From an uncultured Erysipelotrichaceae bacterium (GTDB lineage: Bacteria; Bacillota_I; Bacilli_A; RFN20; CAG-826), in NCBI GenBank assembly GCA_902769185.1, contig CACXNV010000008.1, positions 1 through 53,145 of the forward strand: 53,145 nt of DNA. The letters run 5' to 3'. A program made the translations under genes and the position numbers. Below the pieces are notes generated by a model. The model had not been told where the DNA came from. It was given only the letters and a program-made list of their open reading frames with translations, and made no database searches. Below are positions 36,909-46,184 of this stretch, in pieces. Numbering within the stretch: position 1 is the first letter of the stretch; every line of letters begins with the position of its first letter.

Positions 36909-38672
36909 ATGAGTTTAGTGAATATTAAAATTGATGGAAAAGATTTCCAAGTTGAAAGTGGATTAACAATTTTAGAAGCAGCAAGAAAATGCGGCTTTGT
37001 TATTCCAAGTTTATGTGCCTTTAATAACGGCAAATGTTCTAGAGCAAGCTGTAGAGTTTGTTTAGTAGAAGTTAAAGGTGCTAGAGGCTTAGTAGCATCT
37101 TGTGTTTATCCAGTAGCAGAAGGTATGGAAATTTCTATTTCCTCTTCTAAGGCTGTTGAAGCTAGAAGAGCTAGCGTTGAATTAATCTTATCAAATCACC
37201 ATAAAAACTGTTTACAATGTGAGAAAAACGGACATTGCGAATTATTAGAAGTCTCCAAAATGGTTGGTGCTAGAGACCATATGTATGAAGGAGAACAAAC
37301 TCCTGCTACTATTGATGAACTAGCACCAGGTTTAATAAGAGATACATCTAAATGTATTTTATGTGGTAGATGTATTGAAAGATGTAAAGAAGCCCAAGGT
37401 ATTTCCATCTTAGGTTTTGAAAATAGAGGTTTCCAAACTATTGTTTCTCCAGTTGGAAATAGAAGCTTTGCGACTTCTCCATGTATCCAGTGCGGACAAT
37501 GTGTTAATGTCTGTCCTACTGGCGCATTAATGGAACATAGTGAAATCACTAAAGTTGATGAAGCTTTTAAAGCTGGTAAGAAAGTGATTGTTCAAACCGC
37601 TCCTGCGGTTAGAGCCGCAATTGCTGAAGAATTCGGTGAAAAGATTGGTACCCCTGGTACTGGTAAAATGGTCGCCGCTCTTCATAGATTAGGATTCTAT
37701 AGAGTATTTGACACTAACTTCGCAGCGGACTTAACCATTATGGAAGAGGCCCACGAATTATTAGAAAGAATTAAAAAAGGCGGAGTATTACCTCAAATTA
37801 CCTCCTGTTCTCCAGGATGGATTAATTATATGGAATACTATTGCCCAGAATTAATTTCAAATATCTCTACATGTAAATCCCCACATATGATGATGGGTGC
37901 AATTATTAAGTCCTATTTTGCTAAACATCATGATATTGACCCTAAAGATATCTTTGTGGTTTCTATTATGCCTTGTACAGCGAAAAAATATGAAAGACAA
38001 AGAAAGCAAATGCCTAACGATGTTGATGCTGTCTTAACTACACGTGAACTCGCAAAGATGATTAAACGTAGCGGTATTAACTGGGCTAAACTTCCTGAAG
38101 AAGAATTTGATCCTGATTTATTAGGTGATTATAGTGGCGCTGGTGTCATCTTTGGTGTTACGGGCGGCGTTATGGAAGCAGCTTTGAGAACTGCCTATTT
38201 CTGGTTAACAGGTAAAGAATACGGCAAGATCAATTTTGAGGCTGTTAGAGGCCAAGCTGCTATTAAAGAAGCTAGTGTAGATATCGAAGGCACTGTCGTT
38301 AAAGTTGCAGTCGCTTCTGGTATGAAAAACGCTAAAGTGTTATTAGATCAAATTAAAGAAGGTAAATCACCATATGCCTTTATTGAAATCATGGGCTGCC
38401 CAGGTGGATGTATCAATGGTGGTGGTCAACCTTACGTGAAACCACTCTTCTTAGTTAATGAAGATGATAACATCTTAGAAACATATAGAGAAAAAAGAGC
38501 AAGTGTTCTTTATAAAGAAGATGAAAGACAAGTTATTAGACAATCTCATAATAACAAAGACATTCAAAAACTCTATAAAGACTTCTTAGGTGAACCAGGA
38601 AGTGAACTTGCTGAAGAATTATTACATACTTCATATTCCTCTGATAGAGAGAAATATCCAGAAAGTAAGTAA
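36909..38672 (+). CDS. [FeFe] hydrogenase catalytic subunit
   Basis: Makes or oxidises H2 at the H-cluster (HydA). The N-terminus holds a [2Fe-2S] domain (CAFNNGKCSRASCRVC), the His-ligated cluster (HHKNCLQCEKNGHC) and two [4Fe-4S] sites (CILCGRCIERC, CIQCGQCVNVCPTGA). H-cluster motifs L1-L3 are TSCSPGWINYMEYYCPEL, MPCTAKKYERQRKQ and EIMGCPGGCINGGGQP, all complete. The frame opens at 36846, but ATG 36909 with AAGGAGG matches the family start (587 residues). Maturases HydEFG are not in this window. Confidence 0.95.
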   Translation: MSLVNIKIDGKDFQVESGLTILEAARKCGFVIPSLCAFNNGKCSRASCRVCLVEVKGARGLVASCVYPVAEGMEISISSSKAVEARRASVELILSNHHKNCLQCEKNGHCELLEVSKMVGARDHMYEGEQTPATIDELAPGLIRDTSKCILCGRCIERCKEAQGISILGFENRGFQTIVSPVGNRSFATSPCIQCGQCVNVCPTGALMEHSEITKVDEAFKAGKKVIVQTAPAVRAAIAEEFGEKIGTPGTGKMVAALHRLGFYRVFDTNFAADLTIMEEAHELLERIKKGGVLPQITSCSPGWINYMEYYCPELISNISTCKSPHMMMGAIIKSYFAKHHDIDPKDIFVVSIMPCTAKKYERQRKQMPNDVDAVLTTRELAKMIKRSGINWAKLPEEEFDPDLLGDYSGAGVIFGVTGGVMEAALRTAYFWLTGKEYGKINFEAVRGQAAIKEASVDIEGTVVKVAVASGMKNAKVLLDQIKEGKSPYAFIEIMGCPGGCINGGGQPYVKPLFLVNEDDNILETYREKRASVLYKEDERQVIRQSHNNKDIQKLYKDFLGEPGSELAEELLHTSYSSDREKYPESK

Positions 38673-38690
38673 TTAGTCAATTAATAAATG

Positions 38691-38719
38691 AACCACTTGA
38701 TTAAATCAGGTGGTTTTAT
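38691..38719 (+). terminator. Terminator of the hydrogenase operon
   Basis: AACCACTTGA (38691-38700) pairs with TCAGGTGGTT (38706-38715) over 10 bp with one wobble, with a 5-nt loop and then TTTAT. Confidence 0.8.
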
Positions 38720-38807
38720 TTATGCAGCACAATTGGCTAATAATAAATGATTTTTTTGAATTTCTCAATTTTACGAATAATATTATTATTCCTAATAAAA
38801 TCAATAA

Positions 38808-38816
38808 TGATATAAT
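38808..38816 (+). promoter_or_regulatory. Extended -10 of the cysS operon
   Basis: TGATATAAT (38808-38816) ends 11 nt before the ATG at 38828. There is no Shine-Dalgarno, so the message would have only a few nucleotides of leader. Confidence 0.55.
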
Positions 38817-38827
38817 CATTACAGAAA

Positions 38828-40165
38828 ATGGAAATTAAATTATATAACTCGTTAACTAATAAGGTAGAAGAATTTCATCCTTTAAAAGAGGGTGAAGTAT
38901 CAATGTATGTCTGTGGACCTACAGTTTATAACTATCCTCATATTGGAAATATGCGTCCAGTAGTGGTTTTTGATACCTTAAGAAGATTTCTAACTTATAT
39001 TGGATATAATGTGACTTATGTTTCTAATTTCACTGATGTTGATGACAAAATCATTAATGAAGCGATTAAACAAAATAAGTCTGAAAAAGAATTAACAGAA
39101 TTCTATATTAATGAATTTAAAAAAACGACTTTAGCAATCGGAAGTCAAATTCCTTCGATTACTCCAAAAGTCACTGAATATATTCCTGATATTATTAACT
39201 ATATTGATAATCTAGTTAAAATAGGTGCAGCCTACGTAGTAGATGGAGATGTCTACTTTAGAGTTCCTAAAATTAAAGATTATGGCGCGTTAAGCGGCAT
39301 TAATGTCGAGGATTTACTTGTCGGAGCGCGTATAGAAGAGAATTCTCATAAAGAGTCTCCTTTAGATTTCGCTTTATGGAAAAAGACTGATAAAGGTATT
39401 AATTGGCCTTCTCCTTGGGGAAACGGTAGACCTGGCTGGCACACTGAATGTACAGTGATGATTGATAAGATCTTTCCTAGCCACTATATCGATATTCATG
39501 GTGGAGGATATGATTTAAAATTCCCACATCATGAAAATGAAATCGCTCAAAGTGAAGCCACTCACGGCAATAAAATCGCTAATTTATGGATGCACAACGC
39601 ATTTATTAATTTTGGTAACGAGAAAATGTCTAAGAGTTTAGGTAATGTTGTTTACGCGAAAGACTTAATCGCTCAAGTCGGTGGCGCAGTCACTAGATTA
39701 GTTATTCTTTCTACTCATTACCGTCAACCTGTTAACTTTACTGAAGATACAGTGAGTGCTGCAGTAAGTGAAATTCAAAAAATGAAAATGGTTAATAAAC
39801 AAATGGCCTTAAAGCTTCAAGCAGCGGATATTGATTTAGAAAAAGGTCAACCAACCTACATAAATGAATTCTTAAATGCATTATCAGATGACTTAAATAC
39901 TGCGAACGCTTTAACTCATTTATATGACACTATTAAGTTAGCTAATCAAGAAATTAGAAATAGAGAAATTGACTATAACAAACTACTTGATCTATTCAAA
40001 TCTATTAATGACATGTTCTATGTTTTAGGACTTGATATTCCATATGTAAAAATGGACGATAATGACAAAAAACTCTATCAAAACTACCTAAAAAGTAAAG
40101 AAAATAAAGAATTTGACCTCTCCGATAAACTCCGTCAAGAGCTTATTGAAAAAGGCATAATGTAA
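38828..40165 (+). CDS. cysS: Cysteinyl-tRNA synthetase
   Basis: Charges tRNA-Cys. Class I synthetase motifs are complete: CGPTVYNYPHIGNMRP (HIGH-type, with a zinc Cys), the zinc region WHTECT and HGGGYDLKFPHHENE, and KMSKSLGN. At 445 residues it is about 20 shorter than typical but has an intact anticodon domain. It heads the cysS-rlmB-sigma block found in Firmicutes. Confidence 0.95.
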   Translation: MEIKLYNSLTNKVEEFHPLKEGEVSMYVCGPTVYNYPHIGNMRPVVVFDTLRRFLTYIGYNVTYVSNFTDVDDKIINEAIKQNKSEKELTEFYINEFKKTTLAIGSQIPSITPKVTEYIPDIINYIDNLVKIGAAYVVDGDVYFRVPKIKDYGALSGINVEDLLVGARIEENSHKESPLDFALWKKTDKGINWPSPWGNGRPGWHTECTVMIDKIFPSHYIDIHGGGYDLKFPHHENEIAQSEATHGNKIANLWMHNAFINFGNEKMSKSLGNVVYAKDLIAQVGGAVTRLVILSTHYRQPVNFTEDTVSAAVSEIQKMKMVNKQMALKLQAADIDLEKGQPTYINEFLNALSDDLNTANALTHLYDTIKLANQEIRNREIDYNKLLDLFKSINDMFYVLGLDIPYVKMDDNDKKLYQNYLKSKENKEFDLSDKLRQELIEKGIM

Positions 40166-40177
40166 TTAAAATAACTT

Positions 40178-40894
40178 ATGAATAAAGAAAATAATAATCT
40201 CATTTTTGGGAGGAATCCAGTTAAGGAAGCTTTAAGATCAAATCGAGTGCTTAAGGTCTTTATTGTAAGTAATTTTAACGATAAAGAAATTAACTTACTT
40301 CTACAAGAAAAGAAACCTTATATTAAGGTTGTAAGTAATGCGGAATTGGATTCTAAAACCAACGGCGTCCATCAAGGCATTATGGCAGAAATCAAACCGT
40401 ATGAATATCTTGATTTAGACGAGATTATTAGAAGAAGCAGGAAAGTAGAAGTTCCAATTATTGTCATTCTTGACGGGATTAACGATACACATAATCTTGG
40501 AGCAATCTTAAGATCTTGCGACGTGTTTAATGTGACTGGTGTCATCATTCCTAAACATAATCAAGTTCCTCTTAATGCCACTGTGGCCAAAAGTAGCGCG
40601 GGAGCGATTAATTTTGTGCCAGTTAGTCAAGTATCTAGCTTAAATCAAACTATTCAAAAGTTAAAAGATAATGGTTTCTGGGTGGTTTCCACTGATGGAA
40701 GCGCCAAAATTGATTACACTCAAATTAAATATGATTTTCCTGTAGCCCTAGTAATTGGCTCAGAAGGAAAAGGAGTGTCTTCTTTAATAATTAAGAACTC
40801 TGATTATGTTGTTAAAATCCCACAATATGGGCATGTTAATTCACTTAACGCCTCTGTTGCCGCTGGCATATTATTATCAAGAATAAGAAGCTAG
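40178..40894 (+). CDS. rlmB: 23S rRNA (guanosine-2'-O-)-methyltransferase RlmB / TrmH family
   Basis: SpoU-family methyltransferase acting on 23S rRNA. The 238-residue protein carries the N-terminal L30e-like substrate domain (FGRNPVKEALRS) and knot motifs DTHNLGAILRSCDVF, VIGSEGKGVS and SLNASVAAGILLS. It lies 12 nt after cysS. The usual mrnC gene between cysS and rlmB is absent here. Confidence 0.88.
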   Translation: MNKENNNLIFGRNPVKEALRSNRVLKVFIVSNFNDKEINLLLQEKKPYIKVVSNAELDSKTNGVHQGIMAEIKPYEYLDLDEIIRRSRKVEVPIIVILDGINDTHNLGAILRSCDVFNVTGVIIPKHNQVPLNATVAKSSAGAINFVPVSQVSSLNQTIQKLKDNGFWVVSTDGSAKIDYTQIKYDFPVALVIGSEGKGVSSLIIKNSDYVVKIPQYGHVNSLNASVAAGILLSRIRS

Positions 40895-40939
40895 TGATAT
40901 AGTTTTCAAACTGAATTTCTCCAGAATAGGAGTTTTTTT
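40895..40939 (+). promoter_or_regulatory. Extended -10 and Shine-Dalgarno hairpin of the sigma-like gene
   Basis: TGATATAGT (40895-40903) is a plausible extended -10 element. CTCC (40919-40922) can pair with GGAG (40929-40932), which is the apparent Shine-Dalgarno of the ATG at 40940, around a 6-nt loop. This could limit translation. Confidence 0.35.
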
Positions 40940-41545
40940 ATGTTTGAAAAATTCAAAGACATAAACGATAACGAATTAGTTTTATTGTACAAAAACAATC
41001 ATAATGATGATGTCGAATACGAACTAATTGCCCGTTATCAAAGGCATTGTAAAAAGCTTGCAAAAGAATTATACGACAAGTTCTCTTTTCTTTATCAAGT
41101 CGAATTTGATGACTTATATTGCATTCTTTTAGGTGCTTTATTTTCTGCAATCCGTAGTTATAAAGATGCGTCCTCAAACTTTTATACGTATTGGAAGAGG
41201 ATTTCTACTAACGAAGTAACTACATATGTTTCTAAATTCCCAAATATTCAAAAAGGGAATGTTGTGAACTATGTAAACTATGAGCAAGGGATTAATCAAA
41301 GTGGTTGTTTTAAAGAAAGACCAGAAGATTTTGATGACGATTATCTCACTAATTTTGAGATAGAAGAAATATTAACCAATCCTAAAAATAAGTTTGCGAG
41401 TGATGAAGTTGATATATTTCGACTATATTTAGCAGGTTACTCTATTAGCGATATAGCCTCACTAACTCATAAAACTTACTATCAAATTAGATACAAAATC
41501 GAAAACGTTAGACGCGAGATTGTAAATATTTTGTTCAATCAATAG
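40940..41545 (+). CDS. Sigma-70-like factor, SigH position
   Basis: A 201-residue protein that looks like a sigma-70 family factor: a region-2-like helical segment at the N-terminus (residues about 20-95, LIARYQRHCKKLAKELYDKF) and a C-terminal helix-turn-helix (FRLYLAGYSISDIASLTHKTYYQIRYKI). The motif is weak and diverged. Position after cysS-rlmB matches sigH in Firmicutes, which supports the call. Target genes are unknown. Confidence 0.6.
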   Translation: MFEKFKDINDNELVLLYKNNHNDDVEYELIARYQRHCKKLAKELYDKFSFLYQVEFDDLYCILLGALFSAIRSYKDASSNFYTYWKRISTNEVTTYVSKFPNIQKGNVVNYVNYEQGINQSGCFKERPEDFDDDYLTNFEIEEILTNPKNKFASDEVDIFRLYLAGYSISDIASLTHKTYYQIRYKIENVRREIVNILFNQ

Positions 41546-41562
41546 AATGAAACAAAATAACT

Positions 41563-41571
41563 TGTTATAAT
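41563..41571 (+). promoter_or_regulatory. Extended -10 of the ecf operon, leaderless
   Basis: TGTTATAAT (41563-41571) ends 7 nt before the ATG at 41579, with no room for a ribosome site. Confidence 0.55.
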
Positions 41572-41578
41572 AGTCGAC

Positions 41579-42400
41579 ATGAAATGTGTATCGATTAAGA
41601 ATTTAAGTTATGCATATATAAAAGATAGACCAGTAATTAAAGATTTATCTTTAGATATCAATAAAGGCGAATATGTTTCTTTAGTGGGACATAATGGATG
41701 TGGGAAATCTACCTTAGCTAAGCTATTAGTGGGTTTACTTATTCCTAGTGAAGGCACAATCGAAATATGTGATCTAGAACTTAATAACAAAAATCTTAAT
41801 GAGATACGTAAAAAAGTAGCTATTGTCTTTCAAAACCCAGACAACCAATTCATCGGGGCGACAGTGGAAGATGATATCGCCTTTTCTTTAGAGAATATGT
41901 GTGTTCCTAGAGAAAAGATGCTCTCTTTAGTGCCAGAATATGCAAAAAAAGTTGGAATGGAGCAATTCTTAACTAAAGAGCCAGGCTACCTTTCAGGCGG
42001 ACAAAAACAACGAGTTGCAATCGCAGATGCTTTAATTAGAAATCCAGAAATTTTAATTCTTGATGAAGCTACCAGTATGCTTGATCCTGCTGGTAAACAA
42101 GATATTTTAAACTTGGTCAAAAAGATGAGAAGTGAGAATCCTAATCTCACCATTATTTCTATTACTCATGATATTAATGAAGCCTATGATTCTGACCGCA
42201 TTATTTTAATGCATGAAGGTCAAAGTGTTTTAAATTGCACTCCTAATGAATTATTCGAAAAATCCGACATTATTTCAAAATATAACCTAGATTTGCCGTT
42301 TATTATTGAATTGAAGACCAAAATTAAAGAGTTAGGAATCGATGTCAAAGATAGCGATTCTTTAGATAGCATTGGAGAGAAATTATGCAAATTAAAATAA
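41579..42400 (+). CDS. ecfA1: ECF transporter ATPase subunit EcfA1
   Basis: One of two ATPases of the energy-coupling factor module that drives vitamin and metal uptake. The 273-residue protein has Walker A GHNGCGKST, Q-loop FQNPDNQFIG, signature LSGGQKQRVAIA and Walker B LILDEATSMLD. Its 3' end overlaps ecfA2 by 16 nt. The four genes ecfA1-ecfA2-ecfT-truA are transcribed together. Confidence 0.93.
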   Translation: MKCVSIKNLSYAYIKDRPVIKDLSLDINKGEYVSLVGHNGCGKSTLAKLLVGLLIPSEGTIEICDLELNNKNLNEIRKKVAIVFQNPDNQFIGATVEDDIAFSLENMCVPREKMLSLVPEYAKKVGMEQFLTKEPGYLSGGQKQRVAIADALIRNPEILILDEATSMLDPAGKQDILNLVKKMRSENPNLTIISITHDINEAYDSDRIILMHEGQSVLNCTPNELFEKSDIISKYNLDLPFIIELKTKIKELGIDVKDSDSLDSIGEKLCKLK

Positions 42401-43230
42401 GCAATCTCTCCTATACATATTTAGCTAAAACCCCTAATGAAGTCGAAGCGCTTCATAATGTTTTTTTAGATATTCCAGAAGGTAAAATTACATCGATTAT
42501 TGGCCATACTGGAAGTGGTAAATCAACACTTATTCAAACTCTTAACGGACTACTTTTACCAACTAGTGGAGAAGTTAGAGTTGGCGAATATTTAGTCACT
42601 AACAAAAAGAAGAAAAATAAAAAGATTAAAGAGCTAAGAAAATCTTTAGCGATTGTTTTCCAATTCCCTGAATATCAGCTTTTTGAAGAGACAGTGGAAA
42701 AAGATGTGGCCTTTGGTTTAAAGAATTATGGCTATAAAGAAGTAGAAGCGATTAAACTCGCTCATAAAGCCTTAGAAGAAGTAGGTATAGATAAATCATT
42801 TTATAAAAGAAGTCCTTTTGAACTTTCTGGAGGCGAAAAGCGTAGAGTAGCAATTGCGGGAATCATCGCTTTAAATCCAGATATTTTAGTCCTTGATGAA
42901 CCGACCGCAGGATTAGATCCTAAAGGAAGTAAAATTATCCTTAACTTAATTAATAAGTTTAATAAAGAAGGTAAGACCATTATCTTAGTCACTCATGATA
43001 TGAATATTGTTCTTAATTATAGTGACCATGTCGTAGTGATGAATGATGGGAAAGTCGCTTTTGAAGGTACACCTAGTGATTTATTCTCTGGAGATATATC
43101 TACTTACTCGATTGATGTTCCAGAATTATTTAAATTTGTAAAACTATTAGAGTCTAAAGGAATGAAATTAGATATTACTAAGATTCGTACGATTGATGAC
43201 TTAATTAGTCAACTCAAGGAGAAAAGATGA
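42385..43230 (+). CDS. ecfA2: ECF transporter ATPase subunit EcfA2
   Basis: Second ATPase of the ECF module. The 281 residues contain Walker A GHTGSGKST, Q-loop FQFPEYQLFE, signature LSGGEKRRVAIAG and Walker B LVLDEPTAGLDPKG. The FQFPEYQLF Q-loop is typical of EcfA2. The TGA stop overlaps the start of ecfT (ATGA). Confidence 0.93.
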   Translation: MQIKISNLSYTYLAKTPNEVEALHNVFLDIPEGKITSIIGHTGSGKSTLIQTLNGLLLPTSGEVRVGEYLVTNKKKKNKKIKELRKSLAIVFQFPEYQLFEETVEKDVAFGLKNYGYKEVEAIKLAHKALEEVGIDKSFYKRSPFELSGGEKRRVAIAGIIALNPDILVLDEPTAGLDPKGSKIILNLINKFNKEGKTIILVTHDMNIVLNYSDHVVVMNDGKVAFEGTPSDLFSGDISTYSIDVPELFKFVKLLESKGMKLDITKIRTIDDLISQLKEKR

Positions 43231-44111
43231 ATAACTTAACGTTCGGTAGATTTTCTCCATATAACACCTTTATTCATAAGTTAGACCCAAGAAACAAAAT
43301 CTTCTTGATGATTGTTTTATTTGTCTGTGTCTTTTTAAAAGTCACAGTCTGGTCATCAACTTTAATAATGTCTGGTGTCTTGTTCTTATTTTTAATAAGC
43401 GTGATGCTACTTTCTAAAGTAAGCCTCTTATCTTTACTGAAGTCACTAGGAGCGATGTGGATCTTATTCTTATTCCTATTAGTAATATATATGTTTGTTC
43501 CTAATCCAGCTTATGATAAGACACATATAGCTTTTACTATTAATAACTATCCAGTTTATTATGACGCATTTATTCAATGGGGATATATTGTTATCCGTTT
43601 AGTGATGATGCTTATGATCACAATGATATTAACTAGCACCACTAAACCAATGGATTTAACGTATGGTTTAGAGTGGTATCTTACTCCACTTAAAATAGTG
43701 AAATTCCCTTCTCACATTGTCGCGATGACTTTAAGTATTGCTTTAAGATTTATCCCAACTTTAATTGATGAGACTAATCGTATTATTAAAGCCCAATCTT
43801 CTAGGGGTGTTGATTTTAATCATGGAGGAATATTTAAACGCTTTAGAGCAATATTTGCTTTAATTATTCCTTTATTTGTTTCTGCAATTACTAGAAGTGA
43901 AGAACTATCTGATGCGATGGAGGCTAGAGGATATGATCCATACGCGAAAAGAAGTAGATACCGTAAACTTACTTTCCACTTTTGTGATTTAGTTGCGTTA
44001 TCAGTTATTTTATTAGTGTTTGGGGCTATATTAACTTTGGTTATATATAATAACCATTTTGTCACTGTTGATATTATTTACTGGATTAGTGGAGTAAAAC
44101 CAATATTATGA
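43227..44111 (+). CDS. ecfT: ECF transporter transmembrane subunit EcfT
   Basis: Membrane subunit that couples the ATPases to substrate-binding S components. The 294 residues have about five hydrophobic segments, then the coupling-helix motifs SSRGVDF and AMEARGYDP, which are the Ala-Arg-Gly signatures of EcfT. Its stop overlaps truA. No S component is encoded nearby, so this is a shared (group II) module. Confidence 0.92.
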   Translation: MNNLTFGRFSPYNTFIHKLDPRNKIFLMIVLFVCVFLKVTVWSSTLIMSGVLFLFLISVMLLSKVSLLSLLKSLGAMWILFLFLLVIYMFVPNPAYDKTHIAFTINNYPVYYDAFIQWGYIVIRLVMMLMITMILTSTTKPMDLTYGLEWYLTPLKIVKFPSHIVAMTLSIALRFIPTLIDETNRIIKAQSSRGVDFNHGGIFKRFRAIFALIIPLFVSAITRSEELSDAMEARGYDPYAKRSRYRKLTFHFCDLVALSVILLVFGAILTLVIYNNHFVTVDIIYWISGVKPIL

Positions 44112-44842
44112 GAATACTAGCGCTAACTAAATATAAAGGCACTCAATATGCGGGTTGGCAAAGACAACCTAATGCTTTATCTATACAGCAAGTAATTGAA
44201 GAACAATTATCTAAATACTTTAATCGTGAAATCACAATCTATGGAGCAGGTAGAACAGACGCTGGAGTGCACGCTTTAGGACAAAGATTCCATTTTGATG
44301 TTGATGTTGATGAGCTTGATATTGATAGGCTTATCTATTCCTTAAATAAAATGTTACCAGATGATATATCTATTGAAGATATGGAAGAAGTGGAACCAGA
44401 CTTCCACGCAAGATTATCCGCGAAAAGTAAAATCTATAATTACTTAATATCTTTTGAGTCTAAATCCCCTTTCTTTTATGATACCTGTTATTTATGTCCT
44501 AAGAAATTTGATGTTCCAACTTTTAAAGAGGCTCTACAACATTTTGTGGGTAAACATAACTTTAAAAACTTCACTTCTAAAGAAGAAGATAAAGATAACT
44601 TTGTTAGAGTAATCTACTCAATTGATGTCGTAGGAGAAGAAGAATTCCTATCGATCACCTTTAGAGGGACAGGCTTCATGCGTTATATGATTAGATTTAT
44701 CATCGGGTACGCGATGGATGTCGCATATGGAAAATACGATATTGAATCAATTGATGAATTACTTAGTGATGATAGTCCAAGACATATAATCGCTAGTAAG
44801 GCTCCTAGTAGAGGACTACTATTAGTCGCTGTAGAATATTAA
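44108..44842 (+). CDS. truA: tRNA pseudouridine synthase A
   Basis: Forms pseudouridine at positions 38-40 of tRNA anticodon arms. The 244 residues include the catalytic Asp motif GRTDAGVHALGQ and FRGTGFMRYMIRFIIG near the C-terminus. It overlaps ecfT by 4 nt (ATGA), an arrangement that is conserved in Firmicutes. Confidence 0.95.
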   Translation: MRILALTKYKGTQYAGWQRQPNALSIQQVIEEQLSKYFNREITIYGAGRTDAGVHALGQRFHFDVDVDELDIDRLIYSLNKMLPDDISIEDMEEVEPDFHARLSAKSKIYNYLISFESKSPFFYDTCYLCPKKFDVPTFKEALQHFVGKHNFKNFTSKEEDKDNFVRVIYSIDVVGEEEFLSITFRGTGFMRYMIRFIIGYAMDVAYGKYDIESIDELLSDDSPRHIIASKAPSRGLLLVAVEY

Positions 44843-44866
44843 GTCGCTTGGTTAAGCGGCTTTTTT
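44843..44866 (+). terminator. Terminator after truA
   Basis: GTCGCTT (44843-44849) pairs with AAGCGGC (44854-44860), with one wobble and a 4-nt loop, followed by six T. Confidence 0.85.
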
Positions 44867-44915
44867 ATTACAAACTTAAGTATGTGCCCTTGCAGTTTGA
44901 AATTTTTCAATATGC

Positions 44916-44950
44916 GAATTGCATAACTTATGGGTCAAAATATGCAATTC
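44916..44950 (+). repeat. Inverted-repeat operator-like site 1 of the Fic cassette
   Basis: GAATTGCATA (44916-44925) and TATGCAATTC (44941-44950) are perfect 10-bp arms around a 15-nt spacer that ends in GGTCAAAA. It overlaps the -35 zone of the Fic gene. Confidence 0.8.
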
Positions 44951-44974
44951 GGCATTGAATATAGATACTGGCTT

Positions 44975-44983
44975 TGTTATTAT
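44975..44983 (+). promoter_or_regulatory. Extended -10 of the Fic gene, leaderless
   Basis: TGTTATTAT (44975-44983) is an extended -10 element ending 6 nt before the ATG at 44990. No ribosome site is present. Confidence 0.5.
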
Positions 44984-44989
44984 ATTTCC

Positions 44990-46033
44990 ATGAAAATATT
45001 CTCACTCAAGGAACAAGCTATTAAATTATTAACACCTGAGATAGTGTCTCTTTTATCATCTATAGAAAAGCTTAATGGTCATATCTATAATCTTCCTAAT
45101 AGAAAAAAACTAAATAGATTACATGATTTGTCTAAACGTAGATCGGTAACTTCAAGTAATAAAATTGAAGGTATTGCGGTTTCTAAAAAAAGAGAAGAAG
45201 AATTATTTTTAAATCACGCGGATCCTAAATCAAAAGAAGATTATGAACTTTTAGGATATAACAACGCCTTAACATATATGATGGATAATTATGAACATTT
45301 GTCATTAAGTGAAAAAACTATCAAAGATTTCCATTATTATATGTATTCGGATTATATGCCTATTTTTGGTGGTAAATATAAAACGGTCGCGAACTATATT
45401 AATTCATATGATGCGAAAGGTAATTTTCTTGGAGTAGCTTTTACACCAACTGATCCAGAAGATGTTGAGCAACAACTAGGGAATTTAATATGGCAGTTTA
45501 ATGATGCATGTAGTGCGCCTGACGCTAATATCCTTGTTTTAATATTTATATTTATTTTCGAGTTTTTGTGCATTCATCCATTTCCAGATGGTAATGGAAG
45601 AACATCACGTTTATTAACTAGTTTTTTACTTTTAAAATATGGTTATGTTCTTGATAACTATTACTCCTTATCATATTTAATTCTTGAGCATTTAGATGAT
45701 TACTATAAATCCCTACATTTATCAGGAATTGGCTGGCATGAAAACAATAACGATCCATATACTTTTGTTCGTTACCATCTTGTTAGACTTGTAGAAGGGT
45801 ATTTAAAACTTGATTATATAATGAAGACTAATGATTTAAATGTTACTTGCGAAGAACTAGTTTACAAAGTTATCAGTGATAATCGAGAGCCATCTTCAAA
45901 AGAATATATAGAGGAGATTCTATATAAATATAGCCGTACCTCAATTGAAAAAGCGCTTTCTATATTATTAAGCAAAAATCGCATTCAATTTGTATCTAAG
46001 GGACACGTTTCAAAATATATCGTTAAAGATTGA
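44990..46033 (+). CDS. Fic-domain AMP-transferase with N-terminal inhibitory motif and C-terminal winged helix
   Basis: Fic proteins transfer AMP (or similar) to target proteins. The catalytic motif HPFPDGNGRTSR is complete near residue 196. An N-terminal SxxxEG inhibitory motif (SNKIEG, residues 56-61) suggests an autoinhibited class II enzyme. The last 75 residues look like a winged-helix region. The frame is open from 44930, but that ATG lies inside the inverted repeat; ATG 44990 is preferred because it lies just after a -10 element, giving 347 residues. The stop is TGA. The gene is bracketed by near-identical inverted repeats. Confidence 0.85.
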   Translation: MKIFSLKEQAIKLLTPEIVSLLSSIEKLNGHIYNLPNRKKLNRLHDLSKRRSVTSSNKIEGIAVSKKREEELFLNHADPKSKEDYELLGYNNALTYMMDNYEHLSLSEKTIKDFHYYMYSDYMPIFGGKYKTVANYINSYDAKGNFLGVAFTPTDPEDVEQQLGNLIWQFNDACSAPDANILVLIFIFIFEFLCIHPFPDGNGRTSRLLTSFLLLKYGYVLDNYYSLSYLILEHLDDYYKSLHLSGIGWHENNNDPYTFVRYHLVRLVEGYLKLDYIMKTNDLNVTCEELVYKVISDNREPSSKEYIEEILYKYSRTSIEKALSILLSKNRIQFVSKGHVSKYIVKD

Positions 46034-46066
46034 ATTGCATAAAATAATGGTCAAAATATGCAATTC
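46032..46066 (+). repeat. Inverted-repeat site 2 of the Fic cassette
   Basis: Same arms as site 1, GAATTGCATA (46032-46041) and TATGCAATTC (46057-46066), with a 15-nt spacer sharing GGTCAAAA. It begins inside the Fic stop codon. Confidence 0.8.
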
Positions 46067-46074
46067 AGAAATTA

Positions 46075-46108
46075 AAATTGCATAAAAATGACCAAAAATA
46101 TGCAATTT
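46075..46108 (+). repeat. Inverted-repeat site 3 of the Fic cassette
   Basis: AAATTGCATA (46075-46084) and TATGCAATTT (46099-46108) with a 14-nt spacer. The inner pentamer reads TGACC, the complement of GGTCA in sites 1 and 2. Confidence 0.75.
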
Positions 46109-46184
46109 AGCAAATAGAAAGAAACTATTTATAAATCATCACATAGTGATATAATACATATCGGAAAAAATAGGAGAGATTATT

